Below, in pieces: positions 1 to 5,653 of a DNA stretch of 6,722 bases. Position 1 is the first letter of the stretch; the number at the start of each line of letters is the position of its first letter. Below the pieces are notes generated by a model. It was not told the DNA's origin and did not search any database. It saw only the letters and a program-made list of their open reading frames with translations. Origin of the DNA: Deltaproteobacteria bacterium (GTDB lineage Bacteria; Desulfobacterota; Dissulfuribacteria; Dissulfuribacterales; QOAL01); the NCBI GenBank assembly GCA_015486425.1, contig WFRQ01000545.1:1-6722 (forward strand), written 5' to 3'. The position numbers and the translations under genes are program-made.

Positions 1-449
1 GGAGGGTTTTCCATGGTCTCCACACCTGCAAGGCGGGCAAGAGCCGCATTGCCCGTACAGTCTATCAGCGCCCTGGCCCTGATATGCATTCCCTGAGTCA
101 GAGGGGTATTGGCAAGGAATCTGAGATTTGGAAACCTGGTTATCAGGTCATTAGAGGCACGGGAAAATTTCCAGGGTGTAACCGGAACAACCCTCATCCT
201 TCCTGCAGGAATGGAAACAGACGGAAGCACTGTGTCCCACGGCGCGGGAAGTCTGGTATTTGCGGAATCCTGGGGGAAAAAACCGCACAGGCTGAATATA
301 CCTGTATGACACACAGTGCCGCCTGGGGATCTCCGTGCTTCTATCAGCAGGCAGTCAGCGCCGACAGCCGCTGCGGATATAGCGGCGGATATTCCCGCAG
401 GCCCTGCCCCTGCAATTACCACATCTGCTGAAAAATCCGACATGATCAT
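1..449 (-). CDS. FAD-dependent oxidoreductase, N-terminal part (runs off left edge)
   Basis: About 149 residues are visible, reading leftward and cut by the window edge. Near the N-terminus a beta strand leads into GAGPAG (the GxGxxG dinucleotide fold), and about 20 residues later LLIEA supplies the acidic residue that normally binds the FAD ribose. This is followed by SPGGTVCHTGIF, and at about residues 128-142 by ALIDCTGNAALARLAG, the second FAD-contact motif (usual form: IDATGD.DLA..AG). This order fits the FAD_oxidored / geranylgeranyl-reductase-like flavoproteins; the substrate cannot be told. The segment between the two motifs looks shorter than usual, as if a beta hairpin before the IDCTG strand were reduced. 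Two in-frame ATGs lie at 449 and 443, with an in-frame TAA at 465-467 upstream. AAGG at 463-466 is a distant ribosome site for the first. The gene lies downstream of an acyltransferase gene on the same strand, separated by 180 bp carrying a repeat. Confidence 0.8.
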   Translation of the reverse strand, partial: MIMSDFSADVVIAGAGPAGISAAISAAAVGADCLLIEARRSPGGTVCHTGIFSLCGFFPQDSANTRLPAPWDTVLPSVSIPAGRMRVVPVTPWKFSRASNDLITRFPNLRFLANTPLTQGMHIRARALIDCTGNAALARLAGVETMENP

Positions 450-563
450 GAGTGAAATGTTGCCTTATTCTGTCCTGAAGGGGCTGTTCAACATTTTTTT
501 CTTGGCACGTATCTGTATCTGCCTGCTTTAAGAGGTCTGTAATGGCTAAACCAAATTTTCCAG

Positions 564-615
564 GAAGCTGGAGCTTCAAGAAGCACCGTTCCCGAACTGG
601 AGTTTGGGAACGAGC
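564..615. repeat. Two-hairpin palindromic repeat (REP-like), copy 1
   Basis: Hairpin A is gaagct-gg-agcttc at 564-577, a perfect 6-bp stem. Hairpin B at 588-611 pairs gttcccgaact with agtttgggaac around a gg loop; one pair is G-T. It is followed by gagc. The same A+B arrangement recurs at 2272-2322 with hairpin A identical, 27 of 28 bases matching in the B segment, and a linker of 9 rather than 10 bases. The repeat begins 15 bp beyond the acyltransferase stop codon, in the spacer before the FAD oxidoreductase gene. There is no T-run after it, so it is not an ordinary intrinsic terminator, although such hairpins can stabilise mRNA 3' ends. Confidence 0.85.
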
Positions 616-629
616 GGTATACCCCCTCT

Positions 630-1964
630 TTAATCCAGCATAGCATTTAGTTCCGAGAGAATCATCTCGTTCGCCTCTGCGGCAGCCCCTTCAGCTATGG
701 CGCCCTGAATCCAGCAGGTGGTAAGGTGCAGGGATGAATTATAACTTGAAAAAAAGAACCCGATTCCAGGCGGCTGGCTTACCATGGGCCTGTGGTAACA
801 GGATACAGCCCTTGAGCCTGCAACTTCAAAAGGCTCTCCGGCTGGCCCTCCTACTGTGACCGGGCCTGTATTGGAAAAAAAGAATGAACAGAGCTGACCG
901 TCCATGGCATCTCGAAGAATCCAGCGGTACAGGGATTTAGGGAAAACCCGCGCCACCTCCATGGCAGCCTCTGCTGCCTCGGGAAGCCCTGTTGCTACCT
1001 GCTCCCTGAACTCCCCTGCAACAAGCCCGGCAAGGGCCTCTATGCTCATACTGTGAACGTCTGCGGCACTTACCGGAATGAAACATATACTCACATGATT
1101 GCCTGGACTCCAAACTGCGGCCCTAATCTCTGATATCTGCCTTGTTGACAGGGGCACTGGCACAACATAACCTCCTGAGAGCCTGTCTTCTATGGGCATC
1201 ATGTTATGAACTGCCCTTAAGCACACTGCCATAAGTGTGGCAGTCTCTCCAAAAACCGGATTTATCCTGCGGGCAGAAGCAGAAAATCTTTCTGTCTTTT
1301 CCTTTGAAAGTGCGGTGTAAAGGCTTCTTAACTCAGGTTTTTCATTTTTGGGCAGGGCAGACGCGGGAGATTTCACACCAAGCTCCTTCATGCGTCTCAC
1401 CATGGGTTTGAACTGTTTTGCCAGCCGCAGTGTGGCTGCAAAACTTCTGGCCTTTTGAGGGCCACGCCCTGGTGTAGCAGGGGATTCACGGTCATGAGCG
1501 CCTGCACCGGTAAGGCAGGAGAAAAGCATCTCGCCTCCACGGGCATCAGTGAGCAGGTGATGCCAGGTCAGGCAGATGCAGGAACCACTTCGCCCACTGT
1601 CTATAACATCAAGCCGAAACACAGGAGGTGTTTTAAGATCAAGGGGACGATTTATAATGGTATCCAGCATGACATTAACTGGAATATCATTTGAAATATG
1701 ATGATAACGGACTGATGCATGCCACTTGACAGGTGAATCTGACATCCGCCATGACCCGCTGCGGAAAAGGGATGTTGCAAGAGACAGACTGCGGAACCTG
1801 CTGCATTGACTCTTTTTGATGGCGCTTTCAATGACCTTCATATCAGGAACCTGCTCCAAGTGCACAATAAACTGCACCACATTTCCAGGAAGGCCGCTTT
1901 TTCGCTGGTCGTAATCTACAATATCAAGGAAGATATCAGACCTGCCAAGAGGAAACTCCAGCAT
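630..1964 (-). CDS. Condensation-superfamily O-acyltransferase, WS/DGAT (PapA5)-like
   Basis: This 444-residue protein probably transfers an acyl group from CoA or a carrier protein to an alcohol. At residues 135-140 it has HHLLTD, the HHxxxD catalytic motif of the condensation / wax ester synthase-diacylglycerol acyltransferase superfamily. The second His is the expected general base. The residue after Asp is Ala instead of the common Gly. Other landmarks appear in the family order: an N-terminal PLGRSDIF (compare PL...D..F), VPVPLSTR at 268-275, GNHVSICFIPV at 288-298 (compare GN.vs...vplp in WS/DGAT), and SFFFSNTGPV near 360-369. The length fits a single-domain acyltransferase, with no adenylation or carrier domain. 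There is no signal peptide. The start ATG follows only a weak GGG purine stretch. The substrate is unknown; the FAD oxidoreductase gene downstream hints at a lipid or small-molecule pathway. A stand-alone NRPS-type condensation protein is the main alternative. Confidence 0.75.
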   Translation of the reverse strand: MLEFPLGRSDIFLDIVDYDQRKSGLPGNVVQFIVHLEQVPDMKVIESAIKKSQCSRFRSLSLATSLFRSGSWRMSDSPVKWHASVRYHHISNDIPVNVMLDTIINRPLDLKTPPVFRLDVIDSGRSGSCICLTWHHLLTDARGGEMLFSCLTGAGAHDRESPATPGRGPQKARSFAATLRLAKQFKPMVRRMKELGVKSPASALPKNEKPELRSLYTALSKEKTERFSASARRINPVFGETATLMAVCLRAVHNMMPIEDRLSGGYVVPVPLSTRQISEIRAAVWSPGNHVSICFIPVSAADVHSMSIEALAGLVAGEFREQVATGLPEAAEAAMEVARVFPKSLYRWILRDAMDGQLCSFFFSNTGPVTVGGPAGEPFEVAGSRAVSCYHRPMVSQPPGIGFFFSSYNSSLHLTTCWIQGAIAEGAAAEANEMILSELNAMLD

Positions 1965-1983
1965 TTAACAGTTACCCAAACAG

Positions 1984-2012
1984 AAATTACATGGACTAAA
2001 TTGAACGCTCAA
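1984..2012 (-). promoter_or_regulatory. Possible sigma70-type promoter for the acyltransferase gene
   Basis: Reading leftward, TTGAGC (2007-2012) and TAATTT (1984-1989) are separated by 17 bp and lie just before the ATG at 1964. Four of six and three of six positions match the consensus, so this is weak. A 7-bp inverted repeat, cgctcaa (2006-2012) and ttgagcg (2031-2037), overlaps the proposed -35 box and could be a regulator site. Confidence 0.25.
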
Positions 2013-2165
2013 TCCTGGATAGAACCTGATTTGAGCGATTGTTCGGATTTGACCGTTTTTTGATATTCTGAAAAACAAATTGTAACTTCTCAATAAGTGG
2101 TAACAAGTTACCGCATTTTAGTTTATGGATTCCGGATAGCAACCAGATGGAATGACGGAGGCGTG

Positions 2166-2203
2166 GCACGTTCGTGCTGGTGCCCAAACTCCTGTTTGGG
2201 TAC
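2166..2203. repeat. REP-like palindrome, inverted partner of the 2295-2322 copy
   Basis: A small hairpin gcacg-tt-cgtgc (2166-2177) is followed by cccaaac-tcct-gtttggg (2183-2200), extended by one wobble pair and one further pair. Positions 2176-2203 match the reverse complement of 2295-2322 at 24 of 28 bases. The match is better than in direct orientation because the asymmetric tcc/gga loop agrees only when one copy is inverted. Confidence 0.7.
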
Positions 2204-2270
2204 CTAATTGACAGAAGCTCCTGCTTCATTCCTTTTAATATTGGCTGTGCGGCATTACCTGCCCTTGTCT

Positions 2271-2322
2271 GGAAGCTGGAGCTTCCGGGTATGCGTTCCC
2301 AAACTGGAGTTTGGGAACGAGC
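2271..2322. repeat. Two-hairpin palindromic repeat (REP-like), copy 2
   Basis: Hairpin A is ggaagct-gg-agcttcc (2271-2286). Hairpin B is a perfect 11-bp stem with a 2-base loop, gttcccaaact / agtttgggaac (2295-2318), followed by gagc. It matches copy 1 at 564-615 in order, orientation and sequence, but is embedded in the larger element instead of standing alone. Confidence 0.85.
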
Positions 2323-2423
2323 AAAACCTGCCGGAATGACGGAATTGCAGGCAGTTCAGATCGTCATCCCCGAATGTAGTCGTCGGGGAGCCAAGCTTTT
2401 TGCCAGCACTTCTTGAGAAGTTA

Positions 2424-4112
2424 CTAATTTGTTACCCTCATAACCTCTTCAAATGTTGTATCGCCGGAGAGGACCTTCAGTATTCCGTCCTGCCGCAGGG
2501 TACGCATTCCCCTCTTCCTGGCGTTTGAGGCAATGGTGCCGCTGTCGGTTTCATTCAGAATCAGGCTCTCCATCTCCTCGTCAATTACAAGCAGCTCATA
2601 AATGCCGGTCCTGCCTGAGTAGCCGGTGTTGGCGCAGGCCTGACACCCGGCGCCCTTGTACAGAAATTCCGGCGGATTTTCAATTGGTGCACCCATGGCC
2701 TTTGAAATTTCTTCAATGAAGCCGGGCTTTACCGGCTGCTGCACCCTGCAGTGAGGGCATATCCGGCGCACCAGCCGCTGTGCCATTACTGCAAGCAGGC
2801 ATGAGGAGAGCAGGTATGATTCCATGCCCATCTCCTGGAGCCTGGTAATGGCGCTTGCCGCATCATTGGTATGGAGTGTGGAGAACATTAAATGACCTGT
2901 AAGGGCGGACTGTACGGCAATTTCTGCTGTCTCGGAATCCCTGATCTCGCCGATCAGCACCACGTCAGGATCCTGGCGCAGAATGGTCCTGAGCGCTGAG
3001 GAAAATGTCAGGCCGATGTCTGATTTGACCTGTATCTGGTTGATACCGTCAAGCTGATACTCAACAGGGTCTTCTACCGTGACAATCTTCTTGTCAGGAG
3101 AGTTGATGCGGTTCATTACCGCATAGAGTGTGGTGGTCTTGCCGCTTCCTGTAGGTCCTGTCACAAGCACCATGCCATACGGGCGCTGTATGATTTTCTG
3201 GAAATCCGTGAGGATATCAGATGAGAGGCCGAGGCTTGAAAGTTCGAGTTTAACTTCATCCCGGTTAAGGAGCCTCAACACTATGCTCTCCCCGAAGAGT
3301 GTGGGCAGGGAGGAGACACGAATGTCTATCTCACGGCGTCCCTCACGTACCTTTATACGGCCATCCTGGGGAAGGCGCATTTCGGCAATATTCATCTTTG
3401 CCATGAGCTTCAGCCTGGAGGTAATGGCAGGCTGAAGTCTCTTGGAAACGGTCTCAACATCATGGAGCACGCCGTCAATGCGGAAACGTATCTTGAGCTG
3501 GTCGCGGAAAGGCTCAAAGTGAATATCAGATGCCTTTACTTCAAGGGACCTGCTGATTACATGGTTTACCAGCCTGATAACAGGGGCCTCGCTTGCAAGG
3601 TCCCTTAGCTGTTCAGGGTCATCCCACAGGCTGTCATCCAGATCAGCGGTATCCTGGTCTTCTGTGCCCTCCAGGTCAACATCCGCCTCATACCAGCGGT
3701 AAATTGCAGCAATAATGTCCTCTTCTTCAGCCCATCTCGGAATGATTTCCACCTGGAAAATACCTGCAAGTATCTCCCGTACATAGAGATCAAGCGGGTT
3801 TGCCATGGCCACGGTTACACTCTCAGGGGTCACGGCGAGCGGGACAATCTTCCACTGTTTCATGGTCTGGGAAGAGAGCCCCTCCACCATGGGAGGCTCC
3901 TCTGGAAACTCCCCTGCATCCATGAGGGAAAAGCCGAAATCAGAAGGGTCAGGCGGTACAAAATCCTCTCCGTTTTCCTGAATTTCCGGGCCTGGTTCCC
4001 CGTTATTCCCATTATTGTCTGTGTCTGCGTTTTTTGCCGAACCAGGGAGGCCAAATATCTCCCTGAAGCGGTTGTTCAGTTTTTCAAGACCTGGGCCTGC
4101 GGAAAGAGTCAT
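2424..4112 (-). CDS. gspE: Type II secretion system assembly ATPase GspE
   Basis: This 562-residue cytoplasmic hexameric ATPase drives pseudopilus assembly in type II secretion. In order: an N-terminal helix; a low-complexity Asn/Gly/Asp/Glu/Pro linker (about 28-60); an N1E/MshEN-type domain (about 70-140); an acidic linker (about 143-170); then the N2 and RecA-like core. Walker A is GPTGSGKTTT (319-328), the Asp box VTVEDPVEY (344-352), Walker B DPDVVLIGEIRD (381-392) and the His box TGHLMFSTLHTND (405-417). Zinc-binding pairs CPHC (452-455) and CQAC (490-493) are present. The catalytic elements look intact. An in-frame TAA two codons before the ATG fixes the start; GGGG lies 11 bp upstream. 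It follows gspG by 40 bp. The protein ends EEVMRVTN; the last codons and stop lie inside the terminal repeat of the downstream element, so the native C-terminus may have been altered by a few residues. A type IV pilus PilB homologue is the alternative, but the adjacent GspG favours GspE. Confidence 0.95.
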   Translation of the reverse strand: MTLSAGPGLEKLNNRFREIFGLPGSAKNADTDNNGNNGEPGPEIQENGEDFVPPDPSDFGFSLMDAGEFPEEPPMVEGLSSQTMKQWKIVPLAVTPESVTVAMANPLDLYVREILAGIFQVEIIPRWAEEEDIIAAIYRWYEADVDLEGTEDQDTADLDDSLWDDPEQLRDLASEAPVIRLVNHVISRSLEVKASDIHFEPFRDQLKIRFRIDGVLHDVETVSKRLQPAITSRLKLMAKMNIAEMRLPQDGRIKVREGRREIDIRVSSLPTLFGESIVLRLLNRDEVKLELSSLGLSSDILTDFQKIIQRPYGMVLVTGPTGSGKTTTLYAVMNRINSPDKKIVTVEDPVEYQLDGINQIQVKSDIGLTFSSALRTILRQDPDVVLIGEIRDSETAEIAVQSALTGHLMFSTLHTNDAASAITRLQEMGMESYLLSSCLLAVMAQRLVRRICPHCRVQQPVKPGFIEEISKAMGAPIENPPEFLYKGAGCQACANTGYSGRTGIYELLVIDEEMESLILNETDSGTIASNARKRGMRTLRQDGILKVLSGDTTFEEVMRVTN

Positions 4113-4152
4113 AAATTATGTTACCCCTGGCTGTCTGTTTATGGGCGTGCTG

Positions 4153-4596
4153 CTATTCCCAGCTTACAATATCAGAGTCTTCGCCTTCACCCCCCGGCTC
4201 TCCATCACGGCCATAGCTCTGAAGGTCATAATCTCCATGTTCACCAGGAGATGTATAAACATAGTCATTGCCCCATGGGTCCTTTGGAATTGCCTTGGGA
4301 AGATATGGCCCAGCCCAGTTCTTAAGTCCTGCTGGGTTTTTCCTCAGGGCTTCAAGGCCCTCGTCTGTCCGGGGGTAGCGGCCATTATCAAGCCGGAATT
4401 CATCAAGGGCTGACCCAAACAGCTCAATCTGGGCCTTGGCTGTCTTCTGGCGGCTGGTGCCGAGCTTTCCGAAAAATTTCGGAGCTACAAGGCCTGCCAG
4501 AAGGCCTATTATGATAACCACTACAAGAAGTTCAATAAGGGTAAAACCCCTGCTGCACCGTATGTCTATGGTGCCTGTTCTGTTTATGTATGACAT
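4153..4596 (-). CDS. gspG: Type II secretion system major pseudopilin GspG
   Basis: This 147-residue protein is the main subunit of the periplasmic pseudopilus of type II secretion. A 17-residue basic leader ends in RG, followed by FTLIELLVVVIIIGLLAGLV: the prepilin peptidase site (cleavage after G17, N-methylation of F18) and hydrophobic helix, with the conserved Glu at mature position 5 (E22). The globular part has the GspG hallmarks: NGRYPRTDEGLEAL (71-84), DPWGNDYVY (106-114), and the C-terminal calcium loop region DYDLQSYGRDG...GGEG...DI (122-143). The length is normal. The start is supported by a strong AGGAGG 10 bp upstream. gspE follows 40 bp later, so the two are probably co-transcribed. 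The usual gspF, gspD and other partners are not in this window. Confidence 0.96.
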   Translation of the reverse strand: MSYINRTGTIDIRCSRGFTLIELLVVVIIIGLLAGLVAPKFFGKLGTSRQKTAKAQIELFGSALDEFRLDNGRYPRTDEGLEALRKNPAGLKNWAGPYLPKAIPKDPWGNDYVYTSPGEHGDYDLQSYGRDGEPGGEGEDSDIVSWE

Positions 4597-4606
4597 GATG
4601 TTCTTT

Positions 4607-4612
4607 CCTCCT
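4607..4612 (-). promoter_or_regulatory. Strong ribosome binding site of gspG
   Basis: AGGAGG on the minus strand lies 10 bp before the ATG at 4596. It is the only full Shine-Dalgarno sequence upstream of any gene in the window. It lies four bases downstream of the T-run of a terminator-like hairpin. Confidence 0.85.
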
Positions 4613-4616
4613 GATG

Positions 4617-4638
4617 AAAAACAGGGCGTATGGCCCTG
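4617..4638 (-). terminator. Intrinsic-terminator-like hairpin in the rlpA-gspG gap
   Basis: On the minus strand the order is CAGGGC, loop CATAC, GCCCTG, then TTTTT. This 6-bp GC-rich stem with an immediate U-run is the form of a Rho-independent terminator. It would end the rlpA transcript about 130 bases after its stop codon. Because it abuts the gspG ribosome site, any gspG transcript starting upstream must read through it, so it could also act as an attenuator. The plus-strand reading has no U-run after the stem. Confidence 0.6.
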
Positions 4639-4770
4639 GTAAAACCAAAGGATGTTAATAAGTTGTATATGGGTCGCTGTTCAGCGTGTGTTTCGGTTTT
4701 TGTTTGGCAATGGCACTGCGCATCCTGGTGATTCACTTGTAATATTACCACAGTCCGCCCCTGCTGTCTG

Positions 4771-5529
4771 TCACCATCTTACCACAAAGGCCTGTGAAAA
4801 TCCGTTTCTTTCAAACCTGGCCCTGACCGTCCGGGCGGTTTCATAGTCGTGGGCTGCAAACACCTGCACCCTGTAAAATGTACCCTTGTCTGTCTGGTAC
4901 TTTCTGACTTTAACTTTTTTGTAGCGAATGGAGAGCTTGTCACGCAGGGCATAGGCATTGTGCGGAACAGTAAAAGCGCCAACCTGCACGTAAAAATCAC
5001 CTGTGGTTAGATTTGGCACTTTTTTCAGACCTGACGCACGATCGCCCTTTATTCGGCTCTCCCCAAGGGCCACAATTTCTACGCGTGCAGTGCCCGGGCC
5101 GACTATGCCCAGTTTTTTTGCAGCAGTATAGCTCAGGTCTATGATCCTGTTCTTTACAAACGGACCACGGTCATTGATCCTCACCACAACCTCCCTGCCA
5201 TTGCGGAGGTTTCTTACCCTTACCCATGTATTCATGGGGAGGATGCGGTGTGCAGCGGTCATTGCGTGCATGTTGTATCGTTCACCATTTGCAGTCTTGC
5301 GACCATGAAAACCAGGGCCGTACCACGAGGCATACCCGGTCTGCCTGAACCCCTGGGACGATGGCAGAGGATAATATGTTCTGCCTGCAATGGTATATGC
5401 CTTTTGCGTGCCGCGTTTTCCTGCTGCACGGGGTTTATGTGCAGACTTTCCAGCGCATCCGTGGAGCAGGAACATGGCAGGCAGAAGGGCTGCCAAGAAA
5501 AATTTCAGGAATCTGTATGGTATGCTCAT
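4771..5529 (-). CDS. rlpA: RlpA family septal-ring lytic transglycosylase lipoprotein (DPBB + SPOR)
   Basis: This 252-residue outer-membrane lipoprotein is expected to act on peptidoglycan. In characterised RlpA enzymes the activity is lytic transglycosylase cleavage of glycan strands lacking stem peptides, with targeting to the septum by the SPOR domain. The N-terminus is a lipoprotein signal, with a hydrophobic stretch ending LLHGC and lipid attachment at C25. A linker leads to the double-psi beta-barrel domain (about 65-152) with GYASWYG.GFHG, KTANGERYN, MTAAH, LP.NT.V.V and RINDRGPF. The family's conserved acidic residues appear as E83 and D120. A SPOR domain (about 177-251) begins FYVQVGAF. 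The gene is complete. There is no Shine-Dalgarno before the ATG; a TATAAC box lies 9 bp upstream. It diverges from the cysteine desulfurase gene. Confidence 0.93.
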   Translation of the reverse strand: MSIPYRFLKFFLAALLPAMFLLHGCAGKSAHKPRAAGKRGTQKAYTIAGRTYYPLPSSQGFRQTGYASWYGPGFHGRKTANGERYNMHAMTAAHRILPMNTWVRVRNLRNGREVVVRINDRGPFVKNRIIDLSYTAAKKLGIVGPGTARVEIVALGESRIKGDRASGLKKVPNLTTGDFYVQVGAFTVPHNAYALRDKLSIRYKKVKVRKYQTDKGTFYRVQVFAAHDYETARTVRARFERNGFSQAFVVRW

Positions 5530-5538
5530 AAAGTTTCA

Positions 5539-5544
5539 GTTATA
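5539..5544 (-). promoter_or_regulatory. Candidate -10 box for rlpA, next to its start codon
   Basis: TATAAC (five of six to consensus) reads leftward at 5544-5539 and is followed by nine bases and the ATG at 5529. Transcription would start within about three bases of the start codon. The intervening TGAAACTTT holds no ribosome site. No clear -35 box is seen 16-18 bp upstream. Confidence 0.4.
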
Positions 5545-5614
5545 GTTGAGCCTGATAGCAACACCTAATTTGAGCTGTTTTCGGCAAAAAAATGCAACTG
5601 CCAGAATTCCAATA

Positions 5615-5630
5615 CAGTAACACTTTACTG
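5615..5630. promoter_or_regulatory. Inverted repeat in the divergent promoter region (possible operator)
   Basis: A perfect cagtaa-N4-ttactg palindrome covers the expected -35 position of the plus-strand promoter whose -10 box is at 5640-5645. This is a fitting location for a repressor or activator site, but six-base arms alone could arise by chance. Confidence 0.3.
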
Positions 5631-5636
5631 CTTGAC

Positions 5637-5645
5637 TGATATAAC
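5637..5645 (+). promoter_or_regulatory. Candidate extended -10 promoter of the cysteine desulfurase gene
   Basis: TGATATAAC matches the extended -10 consensus TGnTATAAT except for the last base. It lies eight bases before the ATG at 5654, so the predicted transcript starts at or within two bases of the start codon. The bases in between, CATTTATT, contain no Shine-Dalgarno. An extended -10 promoter can work without a good -35 box, and none is seen. Confidence 0.5.
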
Positions 5646-5653
5646 CATTTATT

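Larger units (their letters stand above)
2149..2343. repeat. 11-bp direct repeats bracketing an inner repeat block
   Basis: The sequence ggaatgacgga occurs at 2149-2159 and again at 2333-2343 in the same orientation, bracketing the 173-bp block that holds the two inverted REP-like palindromes. This could be a target-site duplication from a nested insertion. It could also be two remnants of one dispersed repeat family that contains ggaatgacgg. Confidence 0.5.
2074..2433. mobile_element. Non-coding MITE-like element with about 26-bp terminal inverted repeats
   Basis: The left end (2074-2099) and the reverse complement of the right end (2407-2433) align as AACAAATT, then GTAACTTCTCAA, then AAGTG. 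That is 25 identical positions broken by one extra base (2425) and one mismatch (2094 versus 2412). The 360-bp interval encodes no convincing protein and is packed with shorter palindromes: ggtaac-aa-gttacc at 2099-2112, the hairpins at 2166-2202 and 2271-2318, and ccccga/tcgggg at 2368-2388. This is the architecture of a miniature inverted-repeat element mobilised in trans. The right terminal repeat overlaps the last 10 bp of gspE, including its TAG stop. No convincing target-site duplication is seen outside the ends, so either the exact borders are uncertain or the insertion is old. Confidence 0.65.

Noticed and set aside
355..579. A 74-codon minus-strand reading frame (TTG start) overlapping the start of the FAD oxidoreductase gene
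   Set aside because: It overlaps the clearly real flavoprotein reading frame by 95 bases in another phase, begins inside a repeat hairpin, lacks a ribosome site, and its C-terminal half is arginine/cysteine-rich shadow sequence.
564..2322. CRISPR array
   Set aside because: The repeated units are palindromic, few, irregularly spaced and partly inverted; there are no regular spacers and no cas genes in the window.
2368..2405. ccccga/tcgggg hairpin followed by a T-run on the plus strand, as a terminator
   Set aside because: The T-run starts about 10 bases after the stem, no plus-strand gene lies upstream, and the hairpin matches the general palindromic make-up of the repeat element.
1996..2416. 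Short open frames on both strands within the repeat region
   Set aside because: They run through palindromic repeats, show no recognisable domain, and lack ribosome sites. The DNA is better explained as a non-coding element.
4015..4413. A 132-codon plus-strand frame across the gspE-gspG junction
   Set aside because: It is antisense to two well-supported genes and shows no family features.
5581..5610. A possible sigma54 promoter (TGGCA followed by TTGC on the minus strand) upstream of rlpA
   Set aside because: The spacing between the GG and GC elements does not fit the fixed -24/-12 geometry.
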